This document shows positions 35,546 to 47,933 of a stretch of 64,000 nt of DNA, in pieces; position 1 is the stretch's first letter; the number at the start of each line of letters is the position of its first letter. The notes beneath the pieces are model-generated. The model saw only the letters and a program-made list of their open reading frames with translations. It did no database searches and was not told where the DNA came from. The position numbers and the translations under genes are program-made. Source of the DNA: Rosa chinensis (Eukaryota > Streptophyta > Magnoliopsida > Rosales > Rosaceae); assembly GCF_002994745.2 (NCBI RefSeq), contig NC_037094.1, positions 41,409,456 through 41,473,455 of the forward strand, read 5' to 3'.

Positions 35546-37559
35546 TGATGCGCCTAAAAGCAAGCGCATAATTTAACCCTGAAATGTCATTAGTAGTACG
35601 TAATAAATAGGGATCGTTCTATTCCGGGGATTGAGGGTACACCTGTCATTGTCTAACAATTAAACAATTAAAATTAAAACAAAGTATAATATTCACAGAG
35701 ATATTCACAACTATAAACATTGTACACGAAAAGGGGGGATTTTGTTTTTGGTTTTTCGAAAATAAAACTAAGTTAACAAAACAATTAAAATGCAAAAACA
35801 TAAAAATACGAATGGAATGAGAGAACAAAGATCAAAATCGAAACATATGATTAAAATTGACTCAAACCCTAATATTGTTCATCTAAGTCATGAGAAAGGA
35901 GTTGATCATGTGAAACGTTCGAAAGCAAACAATTTCCCATATTTTACTTTTCAATGCTAATTAACCTAAGCGAAAGCACCTAGATTAATCCTATCGAACA
36001 TGCAATCAAACCCTAGAAAGCTAGTCAATCATGTCATGTTTAACGCATTACACATAGAGAAAGGCTATCAACTCAAGTGTACAACTTAGTATGGAAAAGT
36101 CCACCTAATTGCAATCCTCGTTAATTAAATTCGATCTTTGTACAAAACCTTTACTACTTTGATTCAAGTTTACGCAAAACGAAAAGTCGATTTCATGTTC
36201 TTAAACCTAGCACCAATTATATCGAAACCCTAAGTGTTTGCAACCACATAAGATTAAAATACAAAAGTTATCTATAACGCAAATTTAATTAAGCAAACCC
36301 ACATAAGCAACTCTCGAATCACAATAATATGAATCTGAAAATTCTCAATTAATCATAAAAATTCCAGAAATTAATATTTGTTCAAACACATATGTCAACT
36401 AGTTCATAACCAACGAAATTCAAAGCAAACGTTACAAAGGAGAATCGGATTACACCGTGAGATGGAGATGGTGATGAACGATTGATGTGGTGGTCTCTTG
36501 AATCTCGAAAGCAAGCTTCAAGGTTGGAGATGGATGATGGATGCTCACGGCTATGCTTCTTCTCCCTTGGCCTTGCTTGAACTCGTGGAGATGACTAGAG
36601 GATGGAGAAACTCACGGCTATGCTAAGAAGATTTTCTGATTTTTTTCTAAAGTGTAAAATTTTATGGAGAGGAACCCTTGACGTTGAGAAAGGGGGAGTT
36701 TTATATAGGAGCATGGCTAGGGTTCACAAAGCAATCAGAATTTTCCACATAGCTTCAACCAATGATAATTCGCCAAGTAAGCTTGTGATGTGGTCCAACC
36801 AATCATAGAATGCCAAGTAAGCCTTGTGATGTGTTCCAACCAATCATAATTCTCTAAAATACCTCCCTAATATTTAATTGCCGAATTTCCTTGAAATTAT
36901 TCTGATTTTCTTTATGAATTTCGGCCAACATTCCTTTAGGGAATTTAGGGATGAATCTGGACGCCTTTTGAGCTTTTCCTTGGTGCACACATATTTTCCT
37001 TCCATAAATATCTCCCTTGAATCTCTCTTTGCGTCATCTCCTTGATTATTTCTGATTTTCATGTTGGCAATCACACCAATTTACTCCTCCAACAATATTT
37101 CTTTCCATAAAAATCTCCCAAGAAAATCTCTCCTTGAAATCCTCAATCAATCATCTTCAATTCCCACGTTGTCACCTTGTTTTTCCTTAAGTATTACACG
37201 GCAAATTTAATCCCCAAGGAAAATATATTTTCCTTTTTTAAAAAAAACTCTTCCTTGATTCTCTCCTCGCCATGTCATCTTCATGAAACTTCTCGTTCCA
37301 TTTATGAACTCAATTTAGCTTATTTATTCCAAAAACCTGAAAATAGAAGCTTTCTAAAATAAGAAATGGAAACTTTCTTAAACTAAAATGGAAACTTTCT
37401 AAAAATGGAAAATAGAAACTACAAAACGGAAACTTTCTACAATTAGGAACTTTCCCATTCGAAGAATAGAAACTTTCCTAAACAGAGTTTTATTAAGGAA
37501 ATAACGCAGAAAATATAGGGAAATAACAGTTAAAACGTCGCATTAAAATGCTCCTATCA
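35546..37559 (-). repeat. 5' LTR of element E
   Basis: 2014 bp family A LTR with intact terminal hairpin ATGCGC/GCGCAT. Ends GCTCCTATCA, then TSD TTTTA. Confidence 0.95.
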
Positions 37560-38120
37560 TTTTACTTTTAATGAAATGGCTTCTAAATCTTTAAATGTGT
37601 TGTTCTAGTGAGATTCAAAGCCCTAGTTATTCTTTCAAACAATTTGATCACTTTGTTTCAATTTGAATTTATGAACAGTGATTTCCAAACTTCTCCCTTC
37701 TAGGGTTTAGGATTTACTTTCGCTTTTAGTGAAATGGCTTCTAAATCTTTAAATACGTTGTTCTAGTGAGATTCAAAGCCCTAGTTATTCTTTCAAACAA
37801 TTTGATCACTTTGTTTCAATTTGAGTTTGTGAACAGTGATTTTCCAATCTTCTCCCTTCTAGGGTTTAGGATTTGCTTTCGCTTTTAGTGAAATGGCTTC
37901 TAAATCTTTAAATGCGTTGTTCTAGTGACATTCAAAGCCCCAGTTGCTAATTGAAACAATTTGATCACTTTGTTTCAATTTGAATTTATGAACAGTGATT
38001 TTCCAAACTTCTCTCTTCTAGGGTTTAGGATTTGCTTTCGCTTTTAGTGAAATTGCTTCTAAATCTTTAAATGCGTTGTTCTAGTGAGATTCAAAGCCCT
38101 AGTGATTCCTTCAAACAATT
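37560..38120 (+). repeat. 159-bp tandem repeat array, right part
   Basis: Continues the array of 28250-28941; the unit start recurs at 37671, 37829 and 37988. About 7.9 units in total across both parts. It ends near 38120, where an old reverse A-like LTR begins in mid-sequence. Confidence 0.93.
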
Positions 38121-38883
38121 TAATCCTATCAAACATGCAGTCAAGTTCTAGAAATCTAGGCGATCATAACATGTTAGACTCATGAACAACACAAGAAAGG
38201 ATATCAACTCAAATGTATAACTTAGAATGAAAAAGTCATCTAATTGCAATCCTTTTCAATTAAATTCGGTTTTTGTCCAAAACCTTTACTACTTTTGATT
38301 CAAGTTCACAAAACAATAAGTTGAATCATGTTCTTAAATCTAGCAACAATTATATATAAACCATATATGTTTCAAACCACATAAGATAAATACATAAAAG
38401 ATTTCAATCAAACAAATTTAATTAAACAATCTCACAAAAGCAACCAAGAATCACAGTATAGGAATCTGAAATTCTCATTCAATCATATAAAATTCGGAAT
38501 TAAGAACTTTGTTCTAACATCAATGTCAACTAGAACATAACCAACGAAAATCAAAACAAAGTTACAAAGAAGAGGTCGAATTACACCGTGGATGGATGAT
38601 GGAGATGGAGATGTAGACGTTTGGATCCTTGAAGCTTGAAAGCAAGTCTTCAATGGTGGTTGATGGATGGATTGCTCACGGCTCCTTCTTCTCTTCTTTG
38701 GCCTTGCTTGAAATTCGTGGGATGCACTAGAGGGTGGAGAGAGGAGGAGAGGCTAGACGTTAACTATATGATTTTTTTCTGAAAATTGTAAAGTGTGGAA
38801 CTTTTAACGTCAAGAATAGGGGAGTATATATAGGGGACGGCCAAGGCTCTCCAAGCATTCAAAAAATTCCACATAGCTTCTTG
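38121..38883 (-). repeat. Old A-like LTR fragment (reverse)
   Basis: Starts in the middle of the LTR at AATCCTATCAAACATGCAG and runs to CACATAGCTTCTTG, where another LTR is inserted. Diverged from the younger A LTRs. A TATATATA box is at about 38825-38832. The TSD of the inserted LTR may be TCTTG. Confidence 0.75.
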
Positions 38884-40269
38884 TGATACGCTCAAAGCAA
38901 GCATATAATTTAACCCTATAAATATCATTAGTAGTATAAGCAAGTAAGGATCGTTCTATTCCGGGGATTGAGGGTACACCTGTCAATGTAAGACAATTAA
39001 ACAATTAAAATAAAAACAAAGTATAATATTCACACACATATATATTATTTACAAATTCAAAGGGGGGTTTTAGGTTTTTGGTTTTCAAAAATTAAAAGAA
39101 ATAAATAAAACTAAGTATAAACAAAAACATAAATACAAGAATGAAACATAAGAGACAAAGATCAAAACCAAGTTCATAATTAAATTCGATTCAACCCTAC
39201 AATTGTTCTTCCAAGTCATGAGAAAGAAGGTGATCATGTGAAACATTTGAAGCAAACGATTTCCCATATTTTACTTTCCTTTACTAATTAATCTAAGTGA
39301 AAGCACAAAGATCAATCCTATCAAACATGCAATCAAAGTCTAGAAAGCTAGCTAATCAAAACATGTTCAACGCAAGAAGCATAGAGAAAGGTTATCAACT
39401 TAAGTGCACAACCTAGTATGAAAAAGTTCATCTATTTGCAATCCTCTTCAATTGAATTCGACTTTTGTCCAAAGCCTTTACTACTTTTGATTTAGGTTCA
39501 CAAAACTATTAGGTGAATCGTTTACCTAAATCTAGCACCAATTACATGCAAATCCTATAAGTGTCGACCCAAATAAGATAAACACATAAAAGATATCAAT
39601 CAAGTAAATTTAATTGAACAAACTCACAAAAGCAACTTAGAATCATAATCATAGGAATCGAAAATATCATTCAATCATAAAGTTTCAGAATTAAACTTTG
39701 TTAAGATATTATTGTCAACTAGAAACAAATCCAACGGAAATCAAACAAGGTTACAAAGAAAGAGGTTGAATTACACCATGAGATGGAGATGGGGATGGAG
39801 GTGTTGACGTTGGGTTCTTGAATCTTGGAAGCAAGTCTTCAAGGTGGAGGATGGATGATGATGCTCACGGCTCCTTCTTCTTCTTCTTCCTTGCTTGAAA
39901 ACCGTGGATTGCACTAGAGGATGGAGAGAGAGCTTGACGTTATGGAGAGAGTATTTTCTGAATTGTGGGATCTGTAAAACATCAAGAATGAGGGTGTATA
40001 TATATGGGACGTTGGCCTTGGTCTCCAAGTCTTCATGAATCTTCTATTATTTTTCCAAAGAATTATTTAATAATTCTGCATAGCTTCGACCAATCATGTA
40101 GCACCATGTAAGCCCTGGTGTGTCATCCAACCAATCAAAAGCCTTCAAAATAAATCCCAAATATATTATTGCCGAATATCCATGAATTAATTCTGATTTT
40201 CTTCCTTATTTTCTGCCAAAATTCCTTTAGGAATTGTAAGAACGAATTTGGACTTGTTTTTGAACCTTT
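38884..40269 (-). repeat. A-like LTR (reverse), cut by element C
   Basis: Begins TGATACGCTCAAAGC and carries the conserved block with CCGGGGATTGAGGGTACACC near 38960. It is cut at 40270 by element C before its U3 end. Its terminus matches the fragment at 2071-2170. The remainder lies beyond the window on the far side of element C. Confidence 0.83.
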
Positions 40270-40617
40270 TGATAGGAGCAAAAAAGTGTGACGATATTAT
40301 TAATTATGTGCCTCATTTTAGCCTTATTTCTCCCTTAGTTTAGTGTTTTGAGTCATTAAGTCATTTTGAAAGTCTTGTTGAGTGTTTGGAGTGAAATAGG
40401 CGGAAAAAGTAAAATTCATGAAAAATCCTAGCTGGATCAGGATTCCTAACTGTCAACTATTTTTGCGGTCTTTACATTTTAATTTCCCTTTATTTTCTCT
40501 AGAAAATTCTGATATTCTCCTGCTTGTTGTAGGAAACGTTGCCTGGTTGAACTCTTGGAAACAGCAATGATGGAGTCATAAAATAAAGCATTAAGATATT
40601 TGACCAAGCAATGAAGA

Positions 40618-40805
40618 AGGGAAATAAAGGAGAAAAGATGTTTTCAGTTGAGGAATAAAAGAAAAAGATGTTTCAGCTGGAAAATAAATAAGAGAAAGAC
40701 GTTTTCAGTTGGGGAATAAAGGAGAAAAGACGTTTTCAGTTGAGGAATAAAAGAAAAAGATGTTTCAGCTGGAAAAATAAATAAGAGAAAGATGTTTCAG
40801 CTTGG
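40618..40805 (+). repeat. About 31-bp tandem repeats in U3 of LTR C
   Basis: Six units carrying TTTTCAGTTG or GTTTCAGCTGG at 40641, 40671, 40702, 40733, 40762 and 40794, separated by A-rich AATAAAGGAGAAAAGA-type spacers. They lie just upstream of the promoter and are also in the reversed C LTR (about 50150-50350). Plausible enhancer repeats. Confidence 0.85.
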
Positions 40806-40876
40806 AAATTAAAGGAATTGCCCCATTATGAGAGGAGTTAAGGCCATAAAGAAGACGTTTCAATTGGGAAAGCCAA

Positions 40877-40896
40877 CCAATGCTCCCCTATAAATA
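40877..40896 (+). promoter_or_regulatory. LTR C promoter: CCAAT and TATA
   Basis: CCAAT at 40877-40881 and TATAAATA at 40889-40896, followed by GGCAACGTCC. This matches the CAACGT seen after the TATA box in A and B LTRs. Confidence 0.6.
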
Positions 40897-42850
40897 GGCA
40901 ACGTCCAGAACTGAATTTGCATCACTTCCCAGCCAAGATCATTCCAAGACTACCCAATTCACTCCTCAAACCTCCATATCTTACAAGACCGTGACCACCA
41001 TCCATCCATCAATCTACAAAGCTCTAAGGCGCTGAGTCAAGGACGCTCCACCAACATAGTAGAGACAAGTTCATCACCTTGTTGCTAAGCCGCTGAGGAA
41101 AGCTTCAAAGTGTAACTATGACTCTACTTATAATTTTTGTTTCGGTTTTGTGTGTTTGGATTCATGAGTTGTGTAATTGGAGACATGAATTTTTCAGAAT
41201 ATTTTTATTAATATTTTTGAGATTTTCAGTTTATTATTGAGTTAATTTCGAGAATTCTTTTATGATGCATGTTACAATCTTGTGCCCTTTTACGTGTTTA
41301 GGTAATTTCCAAAGTTAGGTTAATAAGTTTGCATGCTAGAATAACGGTGAGAGTTCTTGTGTGTTTTCTTAATTTGCCAAGAGTAATTGTTATTTGTTAA
41401 GGCGCTGAGTTAAACAAGTAGCAATTAGTTCTAAAAAGTGGTAAAAACTATGTTCAATGGTTAAACGATTCTGGAAATTACGTGTTAAATTCTATGTGTA
41501 ATGGTTAATTTGCACGTGTGAGTTGATTCGAGGGTTAGATAATACTACTAGTTAAGAGAATTACGCTGAGTGTTTTCAAAAATTAGTAGTATTAGGCTTG
41601 GTAAGGACTTTTCCGATCCAAGCCTACATTAGAATGAATCAGATAAGTGGATTGATCCGCTGAGGCTTTTCATTTAGGCTCTTATCTAGGCATTTAAGAT
41701 GGGCACATTTTTGTATCATGTTGAAATGAATTTTCTGTTTTTACACTTAGTAATTTCCGAGTGGTATTGGTCTAGGTTAGGGAAGTCGATCATTGTATAT
41801 AGTTTTATTTGTTTCGTTTTTATTTTAAGTAGATTAGGAACTGATGCGGCTGAAATAGCCTCACAATTTAACCCTGCAAAATGTAGTTGTCAGTATAGGA
41901 TAAGCAGGGATCGTTCAGTCCGGGGATTGTAGGGTACACCTACACAAAAAGGTCAATTAACAAATAAAAGAATAAAATGGGGGGTTTTCAAATTTGGTTC
42001 CTAATCTACTTAAAATAAAAACAAAACAAATAAAACTATATACAATGATCGACTTCCCTGACCTAGACCAATACCACTTGGAAATTACTAAGTGTAAAAA
42101 CAGAAAATCCATTTCAACATGCTACAAAAATATGCCCATCTTTAATGCCTAGATAAGAGCTCAAATGAAAAGCCTCAGCGGATCAATCCACTTATCTGAT
42201 TCATTCTAATGTAGGCATGGATCGGAAAAGTCCTTACCAAGCCTAATACTACTAATTTTCGAAAACACTCAGCGTAATTCTCTTAACTAGTAGTATTATC
42301 TAACCCTCGAATCAACTCACACGTGCAAATTAACCATTACACATAGAATTTAACACGTAATTTCCAGAATCATTTAATCATTAAAGCATGATTTTTACCA
42401 CCCGTTAGAACTAATTGCTACTTGTTTAACTCAGCGTCTTAACAAATAACAATTACTCTTGGCAAATTAAGCAAACACACAAGAACTCTCACCGTTATTC
42501 TAGCATGCAAACTTATTAACCTAACTCTGAAAATTACCTAAACACGTAAAAGGGCACAAGATTGTAACATGCATCATAAAAGAATTCTCGAAATTAACTC
42601 AATAATAAACTGAAAATCTCAAAAATATTAATAAAAATATTCTGAAAATTCCATGTCTCCAATTACACAACTCACAAATTGAAACACACAAAACCGAAAC
42701 AAAAATTATAAGTAGAGTCATAGTTACACTTTGAAGCTTTCCTCAGCGGCTTAGCAACACGGTGATGAACTCGTCTCTGCGATGGTGGTGGAGCGTCCTT
42801 GACTCAGCGCCTTAGAGCTTTGTAGATTGATGGATGGATGGTGTCACGGT

Positions 42851-44871
42851 TGATGCACTTAAAAGCAAGCGCATAATTTAACCCTAGAAATATCATTAGT
42901 AGTATAAGCAAGTAGGGATCGTTCTATTCCGGGGATTGAGGGTACACCTGTCATTGTCAAATAATTAAACAATTAAAATTAAAACAAAGTATAATATTAA
43001 CAAAGATATAACAAAATATAAACATTATTTACGAAAAGGGGGGATTTTGTTTTTGGTTTTTCGAAAATAAAACTAAGTTAACAAAACAATTAAAATGCAA
43101 AAACATAAAAATACAAATGGAATGAGAGAACAAAGATCAAAACCGAAACTTTTGATTAAAATCGATTCAAACCCTAATATTGTTCATCTAAGTCATGAGA
43201 AAGGAGTTGATCATGTGAAACATTCGAAAGCAAATGAATTCCCATTTTTTACTTTTCAATGCTAATTAACCTAAGCGAAAGCACCTAGATTAATCCTATC
43301 AAACATGCAATCAAACCCTAGAAAGCTAGTCAATCATGTCATGTTTAACGCATTACACATAGAGAAAGGCTATCAACTCAAGTGTACAACTTAGTATGGA
43401 AAAGTCCACCTAATTGCAATCCTCGTTAATTAAATTCGGTCTTTGCACAAAACCTTTACTACTTTGATTCAAGTTTACACAAAATGAAAAGTCGATTTCA
43501 TGTTCTTAAACCTAGCACCAATTATATCGAAACCCTAAGTGTTTGCAACCACATAAGATTAAAATACAAAAGTTATCTATAACGCAAATTTAATTAAACA
43601 AACCCACATAAGCAACTCTCGAAGAACAATAATATGAATCTGAAAATTCTCAATTAATCATAAAAATTCCAGAAATTAATATTTGTTCAAACACATATGT
43701 CAACTAGTTCATAACCAACGAAAATTCAAAGCAAAGGTTACAAAGGAGAATCGGATTACACCGTGAGATGGAGATGGTGATGAACGATTGATGTGGTGGT
43801 CTCTTGAATCTCGAAAGCAAGCTTCAAGGTTGGAGATGGATGATGGATGCTCACGGCTGTGCTTCTTCTCCCTTGGCCTTGCTTGAACTCGTGGAGATGA
43901 CTAGAGGATGGAGAAACTCACGGCTATGCTAAGAAGATTTTCTGATTTTTTTCTAAAGTGTAAATTGTATGGGGGAGAGGAACCCTTGACGTTGAGAAAG
44001 GGGGAGTTTTATATAGGAGCATGGCTAGGGTTCACAAAGCAATCAGAATTTTCCACATAGCTTCAACCAATGATAATTCGCCAAGTAAGCTTGTGATGTG
44101 GTCCAACCAATCATAGAATGCCAAGTAAGCCTTGTGATGTGTTCCAACCAATCATAATTCTCTAAAATACCTTCCTAATATTTAATTGCCGAATTTCCTT
44201 GAAATTATTCTGATTTTCTTCATGAATTTCGGCCAACATTCCTTTAGGGAATTTAGAGATGAATCTAGACGCCTTTTTAGCTTTTCCTTGGTGCACACAT
44301 ATTTTCCTTCCATAAATATCTCCCTTGAATCTCTCTTGGCGTCATCTCCTTGATTATTTCTGATTTTCACGTTGGCAATCACACCAAATTATTCCTCCAA
44401 CAATATTTCTTTCCATAAAAGTCTCCCAAGAAAATCTCTCCTTGAAATCCTCAATCAATCATCTTCAATTCTCACGTTGTCACCTTGTTTTTCCCTTAAG
44501 TATTACACGGCAAATTTAATCCCCAAGGAAAATATATTTTCCTTTTTTTAAAAAAAAAACTCTTCCTTGATTCTCTCCTTGCCATGTCATCTTCATGAAA
44601 CTTCTCGTTCCATTTATGAACTCAATTCTGCTTATTTATTCCAAAAACCTGAAAATAGAAGCTTTCTAAAATAAGAAATGGAAACTTTCTTAAACTAAAA
44701 TGGAAACTTTCTAAAAATGGAAAATAGAAACTACAAAACGGAAACTTTCTACAATTAGGAACTTTCCCATTCGAAGAATGGAAACTTTCCTAAACAGAGT
44801 TTTATTAAGGAAATAACGCAGAAAATATAGGGAAATAACAGTTAAAACGTCGCATTAAAATGCTCCTATCA
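42851..44871 (-). repeat. 3' LTR of element A3
   Basis: 2021 bp. Terminus TGATGCACTTAAAAGCAAGC; the TTTTATATA promoter core on the minus strand is near 44007-44015. Confidence 0.95.
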
Positions 44872-44886
44872 AATTCCCCCACACTT
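44872..44886 (-). other. Polypurine tract of element A3
   Basis: Minus-strand AAGTGTGGGGGAATT next to the 3' LTR. Confidence 0.9.
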
Positions 44887-46839
44887 AGCTTTTGCTAGTG
44901 CCTTAGCAAAATCACACAAAGACTCAACTAAGACTCAACGAAAATTTAAAGACTCTACACAAACAATGACTCTACAGCCCTTCAACTTTTTGTCTCAGCA
45001 ATCTCTTACTTTCATAACACCAAGATTAGCACTCAACCAAGAATCAATGTTTAAGCATTCGAGAGTTAATTGAAACACATAATCTTCACATACACAAGTA
45101 GGACTTGGTTGTAACAATGGTGATGGGTTATGTTAAGCATGTTTCAGACAAGTATGATTCATATCCTCACCAGGTATATCCACTCTTTCTTCTCTCAGAT
45201 CATGGCAATGCTTAAAAGCTTATACACTTAAGTATATGTGAAAGATAGCAAGTACATCACATATCATATGAAATGAAAGCACATGTATATATTTTTCTAA
45301 GATCTCATGAAAGATACCAACTACTTGCACAGATGGACCCAAGCCATAGGTTCAACTCTTGTAACTCATCTCCACAGATCAAAGGCTGTCCCATCTTAAG
45401 GATCAAGAAGGTCTTCTCAAAGGTTGTAATTGGGCCATGGCTCAAGGTTTTAAGAAATGAAAGGTAAGGAATTTAACAAAGTGTCCAAAAAACCTAGCAG
45501 AGCTCATGTAGATGTAGAGACTTCTAGAAATCCACCAAGGCATAGCAAAACGTCATGTCCTTCCTAGGGGTAAAATAAAAGGGCCTAATGTCTTCATGTT
45601 GGGCTCAACCTTCATTCTAAACTTCCCTTGAACTCTTGTGAATTGGACAAAGGCCAAATTTTTCACTAGTGGGTCTTCAATTCAAAACAATCTCCAAACT
45701 CACCAAGTATGGGGGACTAAAATCCATATATATATTTTTCTTTTTCTTTTCTAGCCGTACACATTTTTTTTCCTTCTTTTTTTTCATTTTTTTTTTCGGC
45801 TTTCACATTTTTTGTTTTCTTCCATGGACAAGTCTACCCCCACACTTGAACTTTCACCTCTTCTCAATCTTCATTTTCAATGCCAAATCCTCAAGTAAAG
45901 TCCCAAAAGATAGCTCCACTAAGTTTTTAGAACAAAGGGTAGGAGTGTAGCTATACTAAGGTTCAGGGTTAAGGATTTTAAGGGTGATGAAAGAAAAGGC
46001 TTAATGTAGGCTCAAAGGGGTTTATCTAGGGGAGTCCCACGACGGGCACAATTAAGGACACAGGTTTGTTTGGCAATGGTGGTAATTCCTAGGTTGCCTC
46101 TATCCTTTCCAGAATCAGGGCCATGTATTGATATAACGTTTCAACAAGCACAAGAGTGAATTCTAGCATTCTCTAGTCCATCAAACTTAATCTATGGCAA
46201 GCAATCAATCAAATGAAAGAATAATGAGATCATCAAAACATCGCCAAGAAATTAAGAATATATTCTTTTTAATTATCACTCCAAGAAAAAGGGACATGGG
46301 CTCAAATATCTCACATGGGCTTTTATGAATCAAAACTCATCTTAACATGCTCATATTCTGTACCAAAGTCACGAAATCCATATCCACTACACATGCATAC
46401 ATTTTTCATATATCTCAATTAACCAAAGAATACCATTTTAGAAATCATCTCAATTTTGTGATCCTCTTTTAATCATGATTTCAGAGATATAGAATCATCC
46501 TAGACAGTTGAAAGGCATCCTATGACTCAAAAACAAAAATAAAAGCAACGAAAATTTTTAAATTTTTGACATTTTTCAATTTTTTTGTATTTTTCAATAT
46601 ATGACTCAAGACAAAAGTGTAAATCCCTTTCCCCACACTTAAATATTGCATTGTCCTCAATGTAATCAATCATAAGCATGCAATGAAACAATTAAGCATA
46701 TAGGAATGGAATTTACGAAAAGACTACAAAAATAAAGGAGAAAATTATAAAGTAAAAGAAATAGCAAAAGAGAAAGCAAATCTGTGTTATTGAAGACTCC
46801 TTCACAGCTGCTTCTGAATTGGGTTGCCTCCCAAGCAGC
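44887..46839 (-). other. 3' non-coding internal region of element A3
   Basis: Collinear with the region after pol in element B and without coding capacity. It has PPT-like motifs near 45836-45847 and 46629-46640 (the latter with four instead of five C), and the compound hairpin at 46807-46839. Confidence 0.75.
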
Positions 46840-46919
46840 GCTTGAATTTAACGTCTTTCAGCCAGACGGTACCTCCATTAAATAAAGTTAGTGACTATAA
46901 TTAACAAAGAAATACAAAA

Positions 46920-46956
<37 letters not shown>

Positions 46957-47910
46957 AAGTATAACAAGTTAGTGAATTACAAACTACATGTAATATTAAC
47001 AAGTTAAGTACACAAGTTAACAAGTCAGTACATAAGACACAAGTTAAGTACACAAGTGAGTAAAAAAAAAAAACACGAAAAATATTTACACAAGTGTTTT
47101 TTTTTTTTTCTTTCTTTTCTTTCTTTGTACGAAAATACTTACAAATATTTACATTCTTTCCTTTCCTTTACAATTATTTTCAACACTTAGGTACGGGAAC
47201 AGGGAGTCTCGATGTGCAATGGGACTGAAACAGCTACCCTTTTCAAGACTATGTTTAATCCAATATACCTTAGTGAATCACAATATTTTCGTTTGTTATA
47301 TATATCATTGATATCAAATTAAATTCCAAGCGCTAAATCAAGAGGACGTGCGGCCCAAGTATAGTCGTCTAGACACCAAGTCTCTCCTACATCCTTTGGG
47401 CAACCTTACTGAAATGGCCAGGTAGGGGAGGGCGACCACGAGAGGTAGAATCCATTTTGGCATGAGCTACTCCCACATTGTGGTTTAGGCCCATTTGTAA
47501 GCACTTCTGGATTCAAGAACCTGTCATGAGCGTTGTCCCCTTCCTAGACACCATCCCACATAGGCTATACTTACTTGGATGAAAAAGATCCTAAGTGTGA
47601 AGACAGTTCAATGAATGTTAATAAAGGCCGCCCTCAACCTTAAGGGACCTGGACTAGGTACCAATAAGGGGTTTAGGCTAATATTAATAAACACGACTTC
47701 ACCTATTCCTTCTTTAATTTACAACTCCCAATTAAAATTCGTGTTCAACAATATAAATAACAACCTAAGTAATTAACTAACTAATTAACTAATTAACTAA
47801 CAATTAAGAGAATTACCAACAATTAACAAGAGAATTTTTTTTTTTTTTTTTTTTCGAACACAACATATAAACAAAACAAATATTCACATGTTTAACAAGT
47901 GATTTTTCAA
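46840..47910 (-). other. 5' leader of element A3
   Basis: Non-coding. A (TA)n run at 46924-46953, poly(T) near 47096-47110, the GTAGCTGTTTCAGTCCC block near 47190-47245, and the shared leader block at about 47413-47700. Confidence 0.7.
46924..46953. repeat. (TA)n microsatellite
   Basis: About 15 TA units in the leader of element A3. The same site in element D (59842-59862) is shorter. Confidence 0.95.
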
Positions 47911-47928
47911 TCCCCGGCAACGGCGCCA
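47911..47928 (-). other. Primer-binding site of element A3 (tRNA-Asp)
   Basis: Minus-strand TGGCGCCGTTGCCGGGGA, five bases from the 5' LTR. Confidence 0.92.
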
Positions 47929-47933
47929 AAAAT

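Larger units (their letters stand above)
28942..37559 (-). mobile_element. Element E: non-autonomous family A element with internal triplication
   Basis: Minus-strand element: 5' LTR 35546-37559, PBS 35523-35540, internal region, PPT 30957-30971, 3' LTR 28942-30956. TSD TTTTA at 28937-28941 and 37560-37564. Total 8.6 kb against about 7.1 kb for its relatives, because an 885-bp internal segment is present three times. About 190 bp of the leader near 34940 is missing. No gag-pol. The LTRs show more differences than those of A3 or D, clustered near 30130-30230. Confidence 0.95.
40270..41841 (+). repeat. 5' LTR of element C, left part
   Basis: Begins TGATAGGAGCAAAAAAGTG. The first 11 bases equal the A/B terminus but the rest is largely different. 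It contains the U3 repeat at 40618-40805 and the promoter at 40877-40896. Interrupted after GGAAC (41837-41841) by a reversed C LTR. Confidence 0.93.

Noticed and set aside
28250..38120. CRISPR-like repeat array
   Set aside because: Units of 159 bp are contiguous with no unique spacers, in plant DNA.
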